This document shows, in pieces, positions 11,885-24,397 of a DNA stretch of 60,000 nt; position 1 is the first letter of the stretch, and the number at the start of each line of letters is the position of its first letter. The stretch is taken from positions 16,677,387 to 16,737,386 of the forward strand of contig OU612069.1 of the NCBI GenBank assembly GCA_914767715.1. The letters run 5' to 3'. The notes under the pieces were generated by a model. That model ran no database searches and was not told where the DNA came from. It saw only the letters and a program-made list of their open reading frames with translations. Source of the stretch: Membranipora membranacea. Taxonomy: Eukaryota; Bryozoa; Gymnolaemata; Cheilostomatida; Membraniporidae. The position numbers and the translations under genes are program-made.

Positions 11885-12225
11885 TGTCTAAGTCTAAGTC
11901 GTCATTGCGGAGAGGGCTACCCCTCTAGAGTACAGGTACAGGGACCCATGGTACTCAAGTCGCAGCCTATACCCTTGCCCGCCGGAATTCCGGCTACATT
12001 TTTTATCGAAGAGGCCGAGGGGGATCTTTTAACTGCATGTGGGGTGTGCAAACACACAGGGGACCTCCGGTATTTTTAGTCCTGTTCCGCAAGGACTTGG
12101 CTAGGATGAATGGCGCGCCAGTACCAAATCGGAAATGAATGCCGGCTCCGGGAATTGAACCTGGACATCACAGATCATAAGTCCTCACCCTTAACCATCA
12201 GACCACTCCTGACTCAGAGATGTAG
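11885..12225 (-). repeat. tRNA-headed SINE
   Basis: Read on the minus strand, the 5' end has a tRNA-like head with an A box (TGGTCTGATGGTTAAGG) and a B box (GGTTCAATTCC). A GC-rich body of about 260 bases follows, with phrases such as GATCCCCCTCGGCC, quite unlike the AT-rich surroundings. The head-plus-body layout is that of a tRNA-derived SINE. The short ACTCAGAGRTGT phrase lies at both edges (near 11875 and 12212) and could be the target duplication. Confidence 0.7.
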
Positions 12226-12229
12226 AAAC

Positions 12230-14055
12230 CAGATATTTGAAATCAGCATAAAATTCTGATCTAGAAAAATTTAATTCTATATTGCCCCAATTCCGTTGAA
12301 AAAAAACACATTTTTTTGAGCACTTATAGCTAGGTGTCTTCTGGACTAATGTTTTGTTTTTAATGAAGATATGAGACGGATTAAAGTCTCCTCTAGCCTT
12401 GTTTTGCCATCAGGGCGTGAAAACCTTAGCAAAATAAATGTTCAAAAGTCTGCTACAAACAGTCCACTATACGCTGATCTCATCAGTTTTACACTCAAAT
12501 TTCAGACTCAGCGTTTTGCATATTGAAGGATAGATTCATGTTGTATCTAAGTTGTTCTAACCAAACTTTGAGATATAGGGTGGACGGGGGAGTCGAAACA
12601 AAATGTTGCTCTTTCTGCCAACCTATAGAAAAAAATGCAGCAATAGCAAAACCGTCATGAATTGGGTAGAGGGCAATGATCAAGGAAAATGTAATCACTT
12701 AATAAATTCAGCTGGATTAGTGGTTTAATACGCAGCATGGATGTTTTTGGGGATATTAAATCAGTATACAAACTTGTCTTTGTCTATAGTTGTGTCAGTA
12801 ATTTGATCTATCTATAATTCTGCTCTGACTGACGTCCCAGTAACGACCTTTAAAAACTCAGGCAAGCTATTTGTCAATTGTTTACAAGTGGTTGGCTGTA
12901 GCATTACTAAACTTTTGGACAAATTGAATATGAGAAATTGTTTCCAGCAATCATACATAAATTCCGATAAGCCTTTTTAGGGCCTGATATGTTCCCTTAA
13001 TCCATGAATATATATCAGTGTATTTAGCTGTAGTTGTTTCCTGCTCTCATCTGGTAGAAGGTTAATGTGTTGGTACGGTCACATTTTATTCATTTTTCAA
13101 TCTAGAAGCTTCCTCGTTGTGCAATATTTTCAGATATTTATTAGGACCCTTTATGCGTACAGGTCATGCTTTACATTGCGCTCACAATAAGCTGTTATTC
13201 GATGCTATGAATGCAAAAAAATCTGCGGTGTTGGAGCATGCTAGGTTTGCTTGTTATGCCGTTATGAGGACGTTAATTCTTAGTCAGTGGGTACATATTG
13301 AAGACAGTTTCATTTTAGTTTAGCATACACATTATTTACTGCTCCATCGAAACAATCTATACTCATGTTGCTTGATTTGGATAATAAATAGGTCACAGCT
13401 GTCAAATGAATGAAATAAAATTAGAATGATGAAGGATGAAAAGCAACTGTGGTAACAACATTTCTTGGCTTATAGTTATCTGTTGGTTGTTAATGTATCT
13501 TTCATGTTAGAGAGGTTGGAAATAATATGGCCTTGAATGTGAAATATGACAACTTCTGGGTGTCGGGAAAACATCATGTTTCACTTTCAACTTGGTATGA
13601 CAATGGTACATTAAAACTCATTGTAAAAGATTGTCTTTGCTATTGTCTTGAGCTCGTAATTCTGAATCGCGATAGTGTGAAAAGTGACCACAGAGGTGAA
13701 TTGTAAACAAACAATAAATTCCACCTAGCCTGGGACGGCGGTTAAAATATACCCATCCTATCTTATATCCTTTATCTATATCATGTTGTGTTGTAACAAT
13801 ATTAATAATTAGTGGAAGAGTGCTTGTGACTTGAATCGTTTGGTTACGAATTAGGAGACAAGCTTATCAAGCTTGTCAAGTCAGGCTAAGATGAAATCTC
13901 AGTGTGGCTGTATTCATAAATCAAGAAAATCAATTTATTCATATGACAAAGCTATGCCTCGCACGACCTGTTTTGTTACCTGCATAAATGCTATGCACAA
14001 ATGATGCACTGCAGGCTAAACTGACTATTGCAGTTTCTCTATCAATTGTCTTGTT
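12230..14055. other. Non-coding, nothing recognised
   Basis: No gene or repeat could be supported. An open frame at 13117-13323 has no family likeness. Confidence 0.4.
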
Positions 14056-14060
14056 ACCGA

Positions 14061-15036
14061 TCAGTCACATCACATACTGATACCTACAGCGTTGCTTTTT
14101 TTGGCATACACTTCATAATTGGTTGTCAACAATCACAGATAAAAGGAAAGACCATAGAACGCCTATAACTAGTAAATTCTACCTATCTTTGGAGACATTT
14201 GAATCAATTTTTCATTTCACTTACCTTGCATTTGATACAACTTTGCAGGATTGTCCTCTTGATACTTCGGTACAGCGATTTGATTGTGTTCTATATAAGA
14301 AAGTCCATGCCAAATATGAGTCCTGCTCTGTAAGCCGTCTAGCAAATGGATAGTCTTTGGCTTCTAGTTTGACTATTACTGTTAGAAGTTACTGGCACCT
14401 CTATGTATTCAGCAAAGTGACTGTAACAGGGAATTGTATTTATTCCCTAACTTAACTTGTTAGCTTCCCTGACTGTCATCCCCTATCAATTTTATATCGT
14501 AGGTAGTACAATTATTTGCCGCACTCTACTGATGCAACCAGTATCAATGTTTGTTTAATGAACCGTTACAATAACACAGCGCTACAGTAGTTATAGTGAC
14601 TGGCTAGCAGTGTATACAGTAGGCATAACCATGATTAAAACCAGTTATTGCCTATGGTCTCAACATCAATTATAAACATCAATCAAATTTGACAGGTTGT
14701 ACATATTTCATCAGCCGATGAAGCAAGCCGAATAGCAGGAATGTTCTTGTAAATATACTTTGACTACAGACTGAGAAAAGCCAGTGAGTTGGCCACCATG
14801 AACAAGATAGGAACAGCAGTGTGCAATATACTACGGCCTAAATAAATACACGTATGCCACTGTACGACATGTAAATAGTGTCAAAATACCAACAGATAGC
14901 CCAGTTTGAGTAGGGGTTGGCTCAGTTGGTAATAGCCAACTAACTTAGCAAGAATGCGTTCGCCCTTGGTACAAATATACTGCAGTTCAATGACACATTA
15001 AGATTGGTCGGATATATTCTCCAACCTACCTACCTA
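14061..15036 (+). repeat. Direct duplication, copy 1
   Basis: This pairs with 15261-16318. The first phrases (TCAGTCACATCACATACTGA) are offset by exactly 1200 bases. Near its right end it contains a tRNA-like D-arm phrase (GGTTGGCTCAGTTGGTAATA), followed by CTACC repeats. Relative to copy 2 it lacks about 40 bases corresponding to 16000-16040. Confidence 0.85.
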
Positions 15037-15260
15037 CTCAGCGCCGTAGATTAGAAAAAATTGTAGGGAATGCAAAAGTCCGAGGCGAGAACAAAACATC
15101 ACCAGGAGGGGTGCTGTTAACTTCTCCCCAGAAAATTAGTAAATCGAAATCCCAGAGGAGCCGATTCTGACATTGATTATTCAATTATAGTGGTTTTAGG
15201 CCACTGTATTTAGCTTGCTAGGGGAGGCAGTGCAGTAAACTACGGGCCTGTTGATACTGA

Positions 15261-16318
15261 TCAGTCACATGACATACTGATACCTACAGCGTTGCTTTTC
15301 TTGGCATACACTTCTTAATTGGTTGTGAGCGTTCACAGATAAAAGGAAAGACCCTAGAACGCCTATAACTAGTAAATTCTACCTATCTTTGGAGACATTT
15401 GATTCAATTTTTCATTTTACTTACTTTGCATTTGATACAACCTTGGCAGGATTGTCCTCTTGATACTTTGGTACAGCGATTTGATTGTGTTCTATATAAG
15501 AAAGTACATGCCAAATATGAGTCCTGCTCTGTAATCCGCCTAGCAAATGAATAGTTTTTGGCTTCCAGTTAGACTATTGCTGTTAGAAGTTACTGGCACC
15601 TCTACAGTATTCAGCAAAGTGGTTGTAACAGGGAGTTGTATTTATTCCTTATGTAAGCTTGTTATCTTCCTTGTGCATCAGCTGACCTAAATACTGCATC
15701 AAGACTGTCTTCCCCTATCAATTTTATATCGTAGCTAGCCCAACTCTACTGATGCAACCGGTATAGATGTGTGTTTAATGAACTGTTACAATAACACACC
15801 AATACAGTCATAGTGAGTGGCTAGCAGTATTTACTGCAGGCATGACCATATTATAGCCTGTCATAGCCATATCAATGGTGTCAACATCAATCACATCAAT
15901 AACATTTGACAGGCTCTATACTAATCATTTCATTGGACAATCAAGCAAGCGGATTAGCAGGAATTTTCTTGTATATATATTATGACTACAGACTGAGAAA
16001 ATTCGCGGAGAAATGTCAAGTTTTTGACATTCCATTGCAACAAGCCAGTGAGTTGGCCACCATGAACCAGATAGGAACACCAGTATGCAATATACTACGG
16101 CCTAAATAATTACAAGTATACCATTGTACGACATGTCAATAGTATCAAAATACCAACAGATAGCCTAGTTTGAGTAGGGGTTGGCTCAGTTGGTAATAGC
16201 TGTAACTACCTTAGCGAGAATGCATTCTTCCTTGGTACAAATATACTGCAGTACAATGACACATGAAGCTTGGTCGGATTTATGCTCCAACCTACCCACC
16301 TACCTACCTACCTACCTA
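15261..16318 (+). repeat. Direct duplication, copy 2
   Basis: The partner of 14061-15036, with scattered substitutions and small indels, ends in a (CTAC)n microsatellite around 16289-16318. A 67-codon open frame at 15906-16109 runs inside it. The equivalent frame is broken by a deletion in copy 1, and I recognise no protein, so I do not call it a gene. Confidence 0.85.
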
Positions 16319-16329
16319 ACCAATTATTC

Positions 16330-16925
16330 AATTGTTTAAATGTTCACATTTTCTTTTGCCCACTTAACTCGCTCTCTACCTGAAACCATGGGATTTATCA
16401 TTGAGTAGTAAATAAAATGAAGAAATTCAAAAAAGAAGTCGACAAGTATAGATAGCACATTTTACAAAAACGTCTATTGGCCTACTTTGCAGTGCACGGC
16501 TCTGGCGATTATTGCGGAGTGGCGTGTGGAGGTGATAGGTTTGATGATACTCTTCATAGGACATGGATACCTACCCCAACCCCTGAGGTAACTGGGCAGG
16601 CTTATAAGAAATCAAGGGAATTAACTCTTGCCATCCTGTTCCTCTGTACTAAAATTTTTAAGTGCTCAATAATTGCAAACTAAAACTTATAAACTATCAG
16701 TATGGTACGTACACATAAACATTTATACATACTTGTACACATATTTATGTTGATGTACCTACATAACCACTGCTCATGTATCAATGTTTTATTATCGAGG
16801 GTTCATGGCATAACCTCACATCAAGATTTCTTGCATGGGTATAATCATTGATATGAATTCATGAATATATATCAGTGTATTATTAACATGTTAGTTAGCT
16901 CAAAATATTTAACTCCATTCGCCGT
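16330..16925. other. Non-coding, nothing recognised
   Basis: No exon or repeat could be supported. Confidence 0.4.
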
Positions 16926-16929
16926 GGGT

Positions 16930-17770
16930 GGAGCTGAGCAAAGAGATTTACAATGTGTTCAACATCTATTTCCATGCTTCGATGGATGCTCATCATGGCA
17001 TGCAGCACGAAGGTAAGTGTTCAGCCTCCTGAGTCCACTGAACGATCGCTCACACTCACAGTTGGTCACAGGCCACGTGCAGGCGATAGATAGCATGATA
17101 TAAATATTCGGATAAATGTCAGAGTCACGTAATTTGATAGAGTTGAAGTTGAAGTAGAAGTAGAGTTGAGGGCAATTCCTCAAGTTTCCTGCACATGGCC
17201 TGCCAGCGTTTGTATTTCTGTTGAAACATCTCTGGTGACGGCATGTCATCACAATACAATTCTATAACCTCACCAAAGTCTTCCATAGCTGCAGGCTTAC
17301 ATACCTCAGAGGGCACCAAGTAGAGCACTTTAATGGCTGCTCCGCATAATCCTTAAGATAAATTGAGGTAGGATAAAGGTAGCGTTCTTCCTAAATGTCC
17401 CAGTTAACAAGGCCTCGTCTCCTTATTATTTGCTTCTTAGTCTCATCTACGTTTGCTGATATGTCCCAAGATAAGTCTATTGGGTCGATTCTAACAAAGA
17501 TGGACACAACTTTTTGTACTCCGTTTCAAACATGGATACTACGAACAATATATAAAACTAAGGTTCAGCTCACCATCAAACATACTATCCAGTTCTGATA
17601 TGATGTGGTCTAGCATGGGAATAAAGCTGTTGATTCTATAGTAGTCTTCTGTGCTGACATCAGGGGCATTAGGCCTGTGCATGCTTCTGGTTACGGATCT
17701 TGGTTTTATCGGCTCCACATTCACGGTTCCTGCTATATCTCTAGCCATCGTGCCCATCTTCAGTTTCTCT
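16930..17770 (-). pseudogene. hAT-superfamily transposase, C-terminal remnant
   Basis: The minus-strand frames in order read RPNAPDVSTEDYYRINSF then PMLDHIISELDSMFDGEL (about 17757-17560). Then come LVPSEVCKP, EVIELYCDDMPSPEMFQQKY (about 17328-17200) and CTWPVTNCECERSFSGLRRL (about 17090-17010). The last is the conserved hAT dimerisation segment (normally SVAS-CERSFS). The pieces lie in two frames with intervening stops, so it is dead. I found no terminal inverted repeats or target duplication. Confidence 0.8.
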
Positions 17771-17774
17771 CATA

Positions 17775-19640
17775 TTGCTGTAAAACTCTTTTTCCTTTGT
17801 CACCTGTTACGACGCTCACATTATTAACAAAGAAATGTTATACAGGGTCTTATGATGAGTGGAACAATTATAATGATCACACCGTTTTATTTGTTAAATG
17901 GTAAATGAGATTTTAAAAACACTCTCTACACATTGTACATAATAAGGGGTGAAAGATCAAAACCTAAATCAAGTAATAAGGTATGCAAATCAGGTTATAT
18001 GTAAGTTTTAACCGAAGAATGGGAGACTAGACACTTACTAGAGCATAGGCGTTACAAATGTCATTGCAACGTCCCTGGAGTTTTGCATCTACAACACACT
18101 ACACTAGAGCTTGTAATATTTGATTGTGTTATATCTGGATATTGACATTTTGATTAAGGTTTCATTACCAGAGAAATGTCTGGACCCTCATGATTGATTT
18201 ATAAGTAGATTGTGTTAATTAAAAATAATGAGCAATCAATTTCCCTGGTATGTTGATAATGTTTCCTTTTAATGCTGTGCATCACTAATTAGTATCATAT
18301 ATAATGTAATGTTCCCCTAACTATCGTCAGTTGTGATATTGGGATCGAGAATGAAAGTAGCAATTCTATCAGCTCACTCCTTCCTTATTAACATCTCACA
18401 CTATCCAACTCATAAGAATTCTCCCAATATAACTCACCATCAAGACACAACACTAAATCATTACACACAGCATAAATACAGGACATTATCAGACACAAAG
18501 ATGTAACTATACCATCAACCAAATGACATCTTTTCAGTTACATCAATTGTAGCAGCAACGGGGAGAGGAAACTGGCCATGGATGGGGTTGCCAACACCAA
18601 CTCAATCAGTTCATGAGACCCAAATATAACATAACCCAGTCTACTACTTCCACCAGCTATTTATGTCTTAGGCCTTCATCTGATGGGCCATCTTGGAACT
18701 CACTCTAGTCTAGTAATCTCTGCAGACCAAAGTAAATAATTTTGGAACCACAACCAATAGTTAGTAGTAAGGGAAATCTTCAATTCAATTTAAATTGAAC
18801 TGAGAAGAATGACTAGCTAGCAGCTAGGCTTCTTCTCCCTTTGCAATGCATATTGCAAATCCACAAAAGATTCTCCCCTACCTGGATAGTGTTGAAAAGA
18901 AGCTGTCTAGCTTTGGCTGCCCTCTCTTCTCTTTCTTAGATGACATGTCTCTCTCTCTCTCTCCCTCTCTCTATATTTTCCATGTTTTTTCCTTCTGTTT
19001 AAGTTCATGCAATGGAGCCTAGTCTGCATTTACTTATTAAACATTGACAGACTATGTTTTAAATTTACCTGCAATTTTTTGTTTTTTAACTATAAGGTGA
19101 CATCATTGAACATTGATGTCAAAAGTCATGAATAAATAGACAATGATGGCATTTGGTGCTTTGCTGTCGTGCTATAGTCCTGCAACACGTAAATTGCAGG
19201 TAGTATGTGAACATCTGTTATAACATCAATCATACCATTCTGCGCATGCTCAGCTCTGGGCATGAGCTGATCTCTGCAAAATTGAGTCTCGGAATTCCAA
19301 AGCCATCTGATTGGCTACCTGCTCTGGTGGCACACTCCCAAATGCATGCGGAATTGTTAGACAGAGTTATCTACTACTGTCACTATTAGCTAATTTTTAT
19401 TAGTAGTTTATGCAGGGGACATACCATTTCCCCAGACCAAAATTGCAATCAGAACCTAAACTAAACTCATTGTTCTTGCACATGCGCAAAGTAAAGTCAC
19501 GCATGATGCATACTTAGCCTTACGACAAAATCTTTGTGGTAATGATAGCCTAGTTTATCAGTGATCTACATGCTCAGTCAGATCACGAGAGTCAGTATGC
19601 AATCATAGTGCATGTCAATACATAGTTTTGTACCAAAACA
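17775..19640. other. Non-coding, nothing recognised
   Basis: No gene is supported. A CT-rich microsatellite lies at about 18950-18973. Confidence 0.4.
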
Positions 19641-19654
19641 CAGAGAGGTTGAAA

Positions 19655-20525
19655 ATATGGGAAGAACTTGTTAGCCACAGAGCAGGGTAGAAGGGACGTG
19701 GCTTGTTTGATTATGAGAGTAAAGACAACTCCCTATTTTCTATTTATATATATTGACACAAATTAATTTAATGTAATTTCAGATGTTTTGATGTTCTTTC
19801 ATCACAGATTTGATGGTTTCAATGTAGGTATTGTCGCAAAGCTTAGAATAACTGACAATACCTCTTAGTGACCTAAATCAATGCGCAGTCGGTGTTTGCT
19901 AAACTCACAAGGATCTAAGAAATATACATCAGTTTGTTCCCTCTGTGGTGGAGGGATATCCCTCTGCGACCACAGAGGGAACAAACTTGTTCTACAATAC
20001 TTATATACAAATATGGTAAATGCGAACTCTTAGTTGAATATATCTGCAGCTATTTGCTCCGATCATTCAACAGCAGTGGTGTCTCATTGATAACCTCAAT
20101 ATTTGTGACAGCACCATCGAACGTTGTAATCTATTATTAAATGCAAGTAAGGTAGCACTTGCCGCAAGTTGAATAGTAACATATCGAGGCTGCAAAATGC
20201 AAAGAATATTCAGCATCCTCTGAGACCATGTTTGTGCAGTTTTTAAAGAGCATATTTTCTGTTTGTATTTTATTTTAATGCGGGAGTTCAGGGGGTGTGG
20301 TGATCTTAGCTGGCTATTTTAGTGAAGTGTCAGAGGCATACATCATATAGCATATAGAGAGTATTTGTAGTATTAGTAAGGCACTACATCTATAAAATAC
20401 ATCTATATATAACCATGTGCTTTCACAATGTCTGTATACAAATAAGTAAACCAATGAAACAAGAGTATCAGGCCACGCCCCTTCTACCCTGCTATGTGGC
20501 TAACAAGTTCTTCCGAAAATATGAA
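19655..20525. mobile_element. Candidate non-autonomous element with ~50-bp inverted ends
   Basis: The left end (19655-19705, including GAAGAACTTGTTAGCCACAG and GAGCAGGGTAGAAGGG) recurs inverted at 20471-20525. The interior of about 770 bases has no transposase. It contains a perfect-arm cruciform at 19932-19986. Target duplications are not evident, so the superfamily is open. Confidence 0.55.
19932..19986. repeat. 55-bp palindrome (cruciform)
   Basis: Arms GTTTGTTCCCTCTGTGGT and ACCACAGAGGGAACAAAC match perfectly over 18 bases. They flank a loop that itself contains the inner palindrome GAGGGATATCCCTC. Confidence 0.95.
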
Positions 20526-20599
20526 GAAAAAAATTTTGTGACTGGACTAGAAGGGTGTTTGTTCGAACCCTTCGAATCCCCCCAGCTACGCCCATGCTC

Positions 20600-21055
20600 G
20601 CAAGCACAATCACACAATCATCTTGGTTACTTAGCTGATTGCATTGTTTTTCTTGTTGTTTTCTTGTTGTTTTCTTGTTGTTTTTCTTGTTGTTTTTTTG
20701 TACTATCTAATACTGAATATGTGGCTAGATATCTGTGTGCTGCTGCCACATATTTCAGCTCCAAGTAATGTTTTTGATGTGCTCAGTTCTCTTGGTGGAT
20801 CAAGAGTCCCCGAGCTAAGCTCTTTACTTGCTATTAATACCTCACTCACTCTCCCTAATCATCCATGTTCATCCATGTATGAACTAGGGCTTCTCATTCA
20901 TACTGTTTAACATATTTGTGATACTTTGTAGTTGTCTTCTGTTGTACACGAGAAGGCAAATGTAATACATAAAATTCCTCATACTCACAATCTCTACTAG
21001 GATTCACATTACACGTAACCACATTCATCTAAACTCGTTCACAACACAATGAACA
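20600..21055 (+). repeat. Dispersed repeat, inverted copy inside the LINE at 23317-24155
   Basis: It contains a (TTTTCTTGTTG)n minisatellite at about 20645-20700. The phrase CACAATCACACAATCATCTT and the run to 21055 reappear in reverse complement at 23317-23772 plus 24115-24155. Confidence 0.75.
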
Positions 21056-21056
21056 C

Positions 21057-21130
21057 TTGGCCCCAATTAGTAAAACATGGCCCCAAATATATGACTTGGC
21101 CATATGTACTGAAACTTGCCTCTACACACT
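21057..21130 (-). repeat. Few copies of the GGCCAAGTTT satellite
   Basis: Three or four degenerate units such as CTTGGCCCCAATTAGTAAAA. They are the same family as the arrays at 1880, 26606 and 31797. Confidence 0.7.
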
Positions 21131-23311
21131 AAAAGACATGAAGTCCACCCAACTTTTCATATATAATGTAAGGTGAAATGATATGTAACATTACAATCAA
21201 AATGTGCTATCCTATGAATAACCAACCTTTGAGCTGCAAATTACTTTCATCTTTCCTTAGGTTGTTCACAAATCACCATGATCATTTATTTTAGGACACA
21301 TGAAATTTACAATTCACCATTGACCATAGAAGTCTTAGTTAGAACATATTTAGCTTTAATTCCTGAGTAAGCATGGTGGTGGTGGAGCGAATGATGACAT
21401 AAGAAGCCAGGAGCTGCCACCATGCGTGTGATGAGGATGTAAAATACAGACTCTGCATACCAAGACCGGACTGGACTGGACACAAGGCTAATCAGATGGG
21501 GATCTTTGGGAGAACAAACCATGAAAACAAGCCAGGAGCGTGACACCCTGTAAGGGCAATGTGTATGGAAGCCTACAGCACATCTGGCCAGTCACTGCAT
21601 CAGCTGAGGATCTGCACTCGTCTTAGTCTCACCTTACCAGTGAAGAATTTCCTAAGCCTGTGGAGAGGGCTGCTCTGACAACCTATAAAACTCAGAGTAA
21701 GCCTTACAAATCCTTTGCAAGCTATATTCCGATTCGGATCATGAAGTCTCACAAGAAAAAATACATACTGGCAGGACGTACCAAGGGTAAAAAGGTGCAA
21801 ACAACTTATGATCTGAATTTTGCTTCGTGGAACATTAGAACAATGCTTTATCGTGATAGAGCAGATAGACCAGAAAGCCGGAGTGGCATCATTGTACAAG
21901 AACTAAAGAAAGTTGGAATCGATGTTGGAGCACTAGCTGAGGCTTGTTTAGGTGATACTGGTAGCATTAGGGAAGAAGCAGGCTACTCAATCTACTGAAG
22001 AGGTAAGATCACAGGAATAAAGAGTGAATCAAGAGTAGCCTTGGTTGTGAGCAATGCTGTCATCGCCAATATGACTGAAGACCCCCGAGCTTGTAAATCA
22101 TAGAATTATCAAACTTAGACTTCCTCACTACAAGAACAGATATTGTACTATCATTGCAGTGTATGCACCCACAATGTCGAATAACCCAGATAACATCGCA
22201 CAGTTTTATCAGCAGCTGGATTCCACCTTGAGGACAGTACCTAAAGAAGCTAAAATCATGCTCCTAGGTGAGTTTAATGCTAGAGTTGGCCAAGATAATG
22301 AGATCTGGAATAATTTGTTTGGGAAATTTGGAACTGGACGATTTAATTCCAATGGTGAGCTTTTACTCAATTCTATCTGTACTGAACATCAGCTGGTGAT
22401 AACAAATACGAGCTTAAAGCACAAAGCTAGCAATAAAAACTCATAGATGCACCCGAGGTCTTAACACTGGCACCTGATTGACTTCATTATCAACCGCCAA
22501 TGTGATTTGTGTGACATCAGTGATGCTAGTGCTAGTTACAACTGCGGCACTGATCACATCATGATCAGGTCTTACACAAGGCTCAGAGTGCGGAAGCTCA
22601 TGTGTAAATCTACTTTGGGCAGTAGGGGGTTCGAGGGTTGATCAATCTGATCAGCTACTTTCCTCTGACAATCAGACCTTACTATCTGAGAAAAAAGACC
22701 TTCTCCCTCGTTGTACAGAACATTTCAACACTCTTCTCAATGAAAGCAATGAGGTCGACCACAGAGCAACCAACAACCACTGCAACACCCAATACAAACC
22801 TGGATGGATGATGCTCCTGATTTGGACGAAGTGAACAATGCTATGTATTTGCTCAGCAATGGAAAGTCACCCGGTGCAGATAGAATACACCCTGAAATTA
22901 TCAAGTTCAGAGTGGCTCTACTAGTGCAGCACCTGCAACACCACAAGATTGGAAGGATGCTCAGCATATAACTCTGTTTAAGAAAGGTGATCGACATCTC
23001 TGTGGGAAATATCGAGGCATCTCACTTCTATCAATACCTGGTAAAGTATTGGCCCGTGTGTTACTCAACAGATTGAGCTCTTATGCAGAGGACCTGCTCC
23101 CAGAGGCACAATGTTGATTTTTCCAGGCCAAGACACTGTAGATAATTATGATATTCTCTCTGAAGCAAATTCAAGAGGATTGTTTTGAGCCGAGGATGCC
23201 ATTGTTTATGGTGTTTCGACTTTCGACACTGTGAAAATATTGCCTTGTGGGGTATTCTTAAGAAACTTGGCGATTTCACCAATCTTGTTTCGGCCCTACA
23301 CAAAGGAATAC

Positions 23312-24397
23312 ATTAGTCAGCAGGTTGTTGTGAACAAGTTTAGATGAATGTGGTTACTCGTAATGTGAATGCTAGTAGAGATTGTGAGTATGAGGAATTT
23401 AGGTATTACTTTTGCTAGTCGTCTTCTCGTGAACATGATGAGAAGACAACTACAATGTATTACAAATATGTTAACAGTATTAATGAGGACCCCTAATTCA
23501 CACATGAATGAACATGGATGATTAGGGAGTGTGAATGAAGTATTAATAGAAGTGAAGAGCTTAGCTCTGGGACTCTTGACCCACCAAGAGAACTGAGCAC
23601 ATCAGACATTAATTGGAGCTGAAATATGTGGCAACAACGCACAGATACCTAGCCACATATTCCGTATTAGATAGTATTATAGTAACAAGAAAAAAACCTA
23701 CAGAAAAACCTTCAGAAAAACAACAAGAAAAACGACCGGAAAAAGACCAACAAAAACAGAATATGCAATCAGCTAAAGGTCTTGCTACATGAGCCTACGA
23801 AATGCGTGGAATTGTCTTCCCACGCGTGGTAGGCGTGGCTTCATAGGCTAAACACACCCACCTTGTGACAACATTGCTTAGTGAGTGGCCAATGAGCCAT
23901 GACCAATGCGTAAGAGTAATGGCCAATTAAATACGCTCTATTGTACCAACTGGCCAATGACAGAAGCGAAGGTTCACAACGTGGTTAACAACACGAACAT
24001 GCTGGTCTTTGAAAAGACGCATCGTTAGCATGGCCAACGGCGTGGTTTGGCATCAACAACGTGTGGAATTGCCTCCCCACGCGATTTCGTGGGCCTGTCT
24101 AGCTACACCTTTAGTAAACCTAACCAAGATGATTGTGTGATTGTGGTTGCGAGTTTATATCTTGTTCTGTTTATAATGCATGTTTTTCTATCATGACGAT
24201 GTCTTTCACCCGTGTTTTTGTCTATCTCTAGGTTCGATATCACCGTAACAGGACAGGTCGATCAGGATTATTTAACTTTGATGGTTGTCGGTTCAGAGGT
24301 AGAATAATATAATTCGGTGAGTTGTATATTTATAAGAATTGGGCATTTGCCATTAACTAGTTGTTAGTGTACACCACAAAGTGCACCATTTAGAGTA
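23312..24397. mobile_element. Insertion splitting the LINE
   Basis: LINE-like reading stops at about 23311 (after SALHKG) and resumes at about 24398, where the expected sequence continues towards ESGVKQGCPL. The inserted DNA is mostly an inverted copy of 20600-21055 plus a MITE at 23773-24114. The bases at the two junctions (ATACAT and GTATAT) are similar but not identical, so the target duplication is uncertain. Confidence 0.65.
23773..24114. mobile_element. MITE with ~37-bp terminal inverted repeats
   Basis: Ends CTAAAGGTCTTGCTA... and ...TAGCTACACCTTTAG are inverted repeats over about 37 bases, with ACGAAAT and GCGTGG also shared. The related empty site in the copy at about 20625-20640 (inverted) reads AATCAGCTAAGTAACC, so the insertion is seen against an unfilled locus. 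A TA target duplication would fit. Superfamily not proven. Confidence 0.7.

Noticed and set aside
15906-16109. A 67-codon gene in the duplicated segment
   Set aside because: The frame is broken in the other copy of the duplication and resembles no family.
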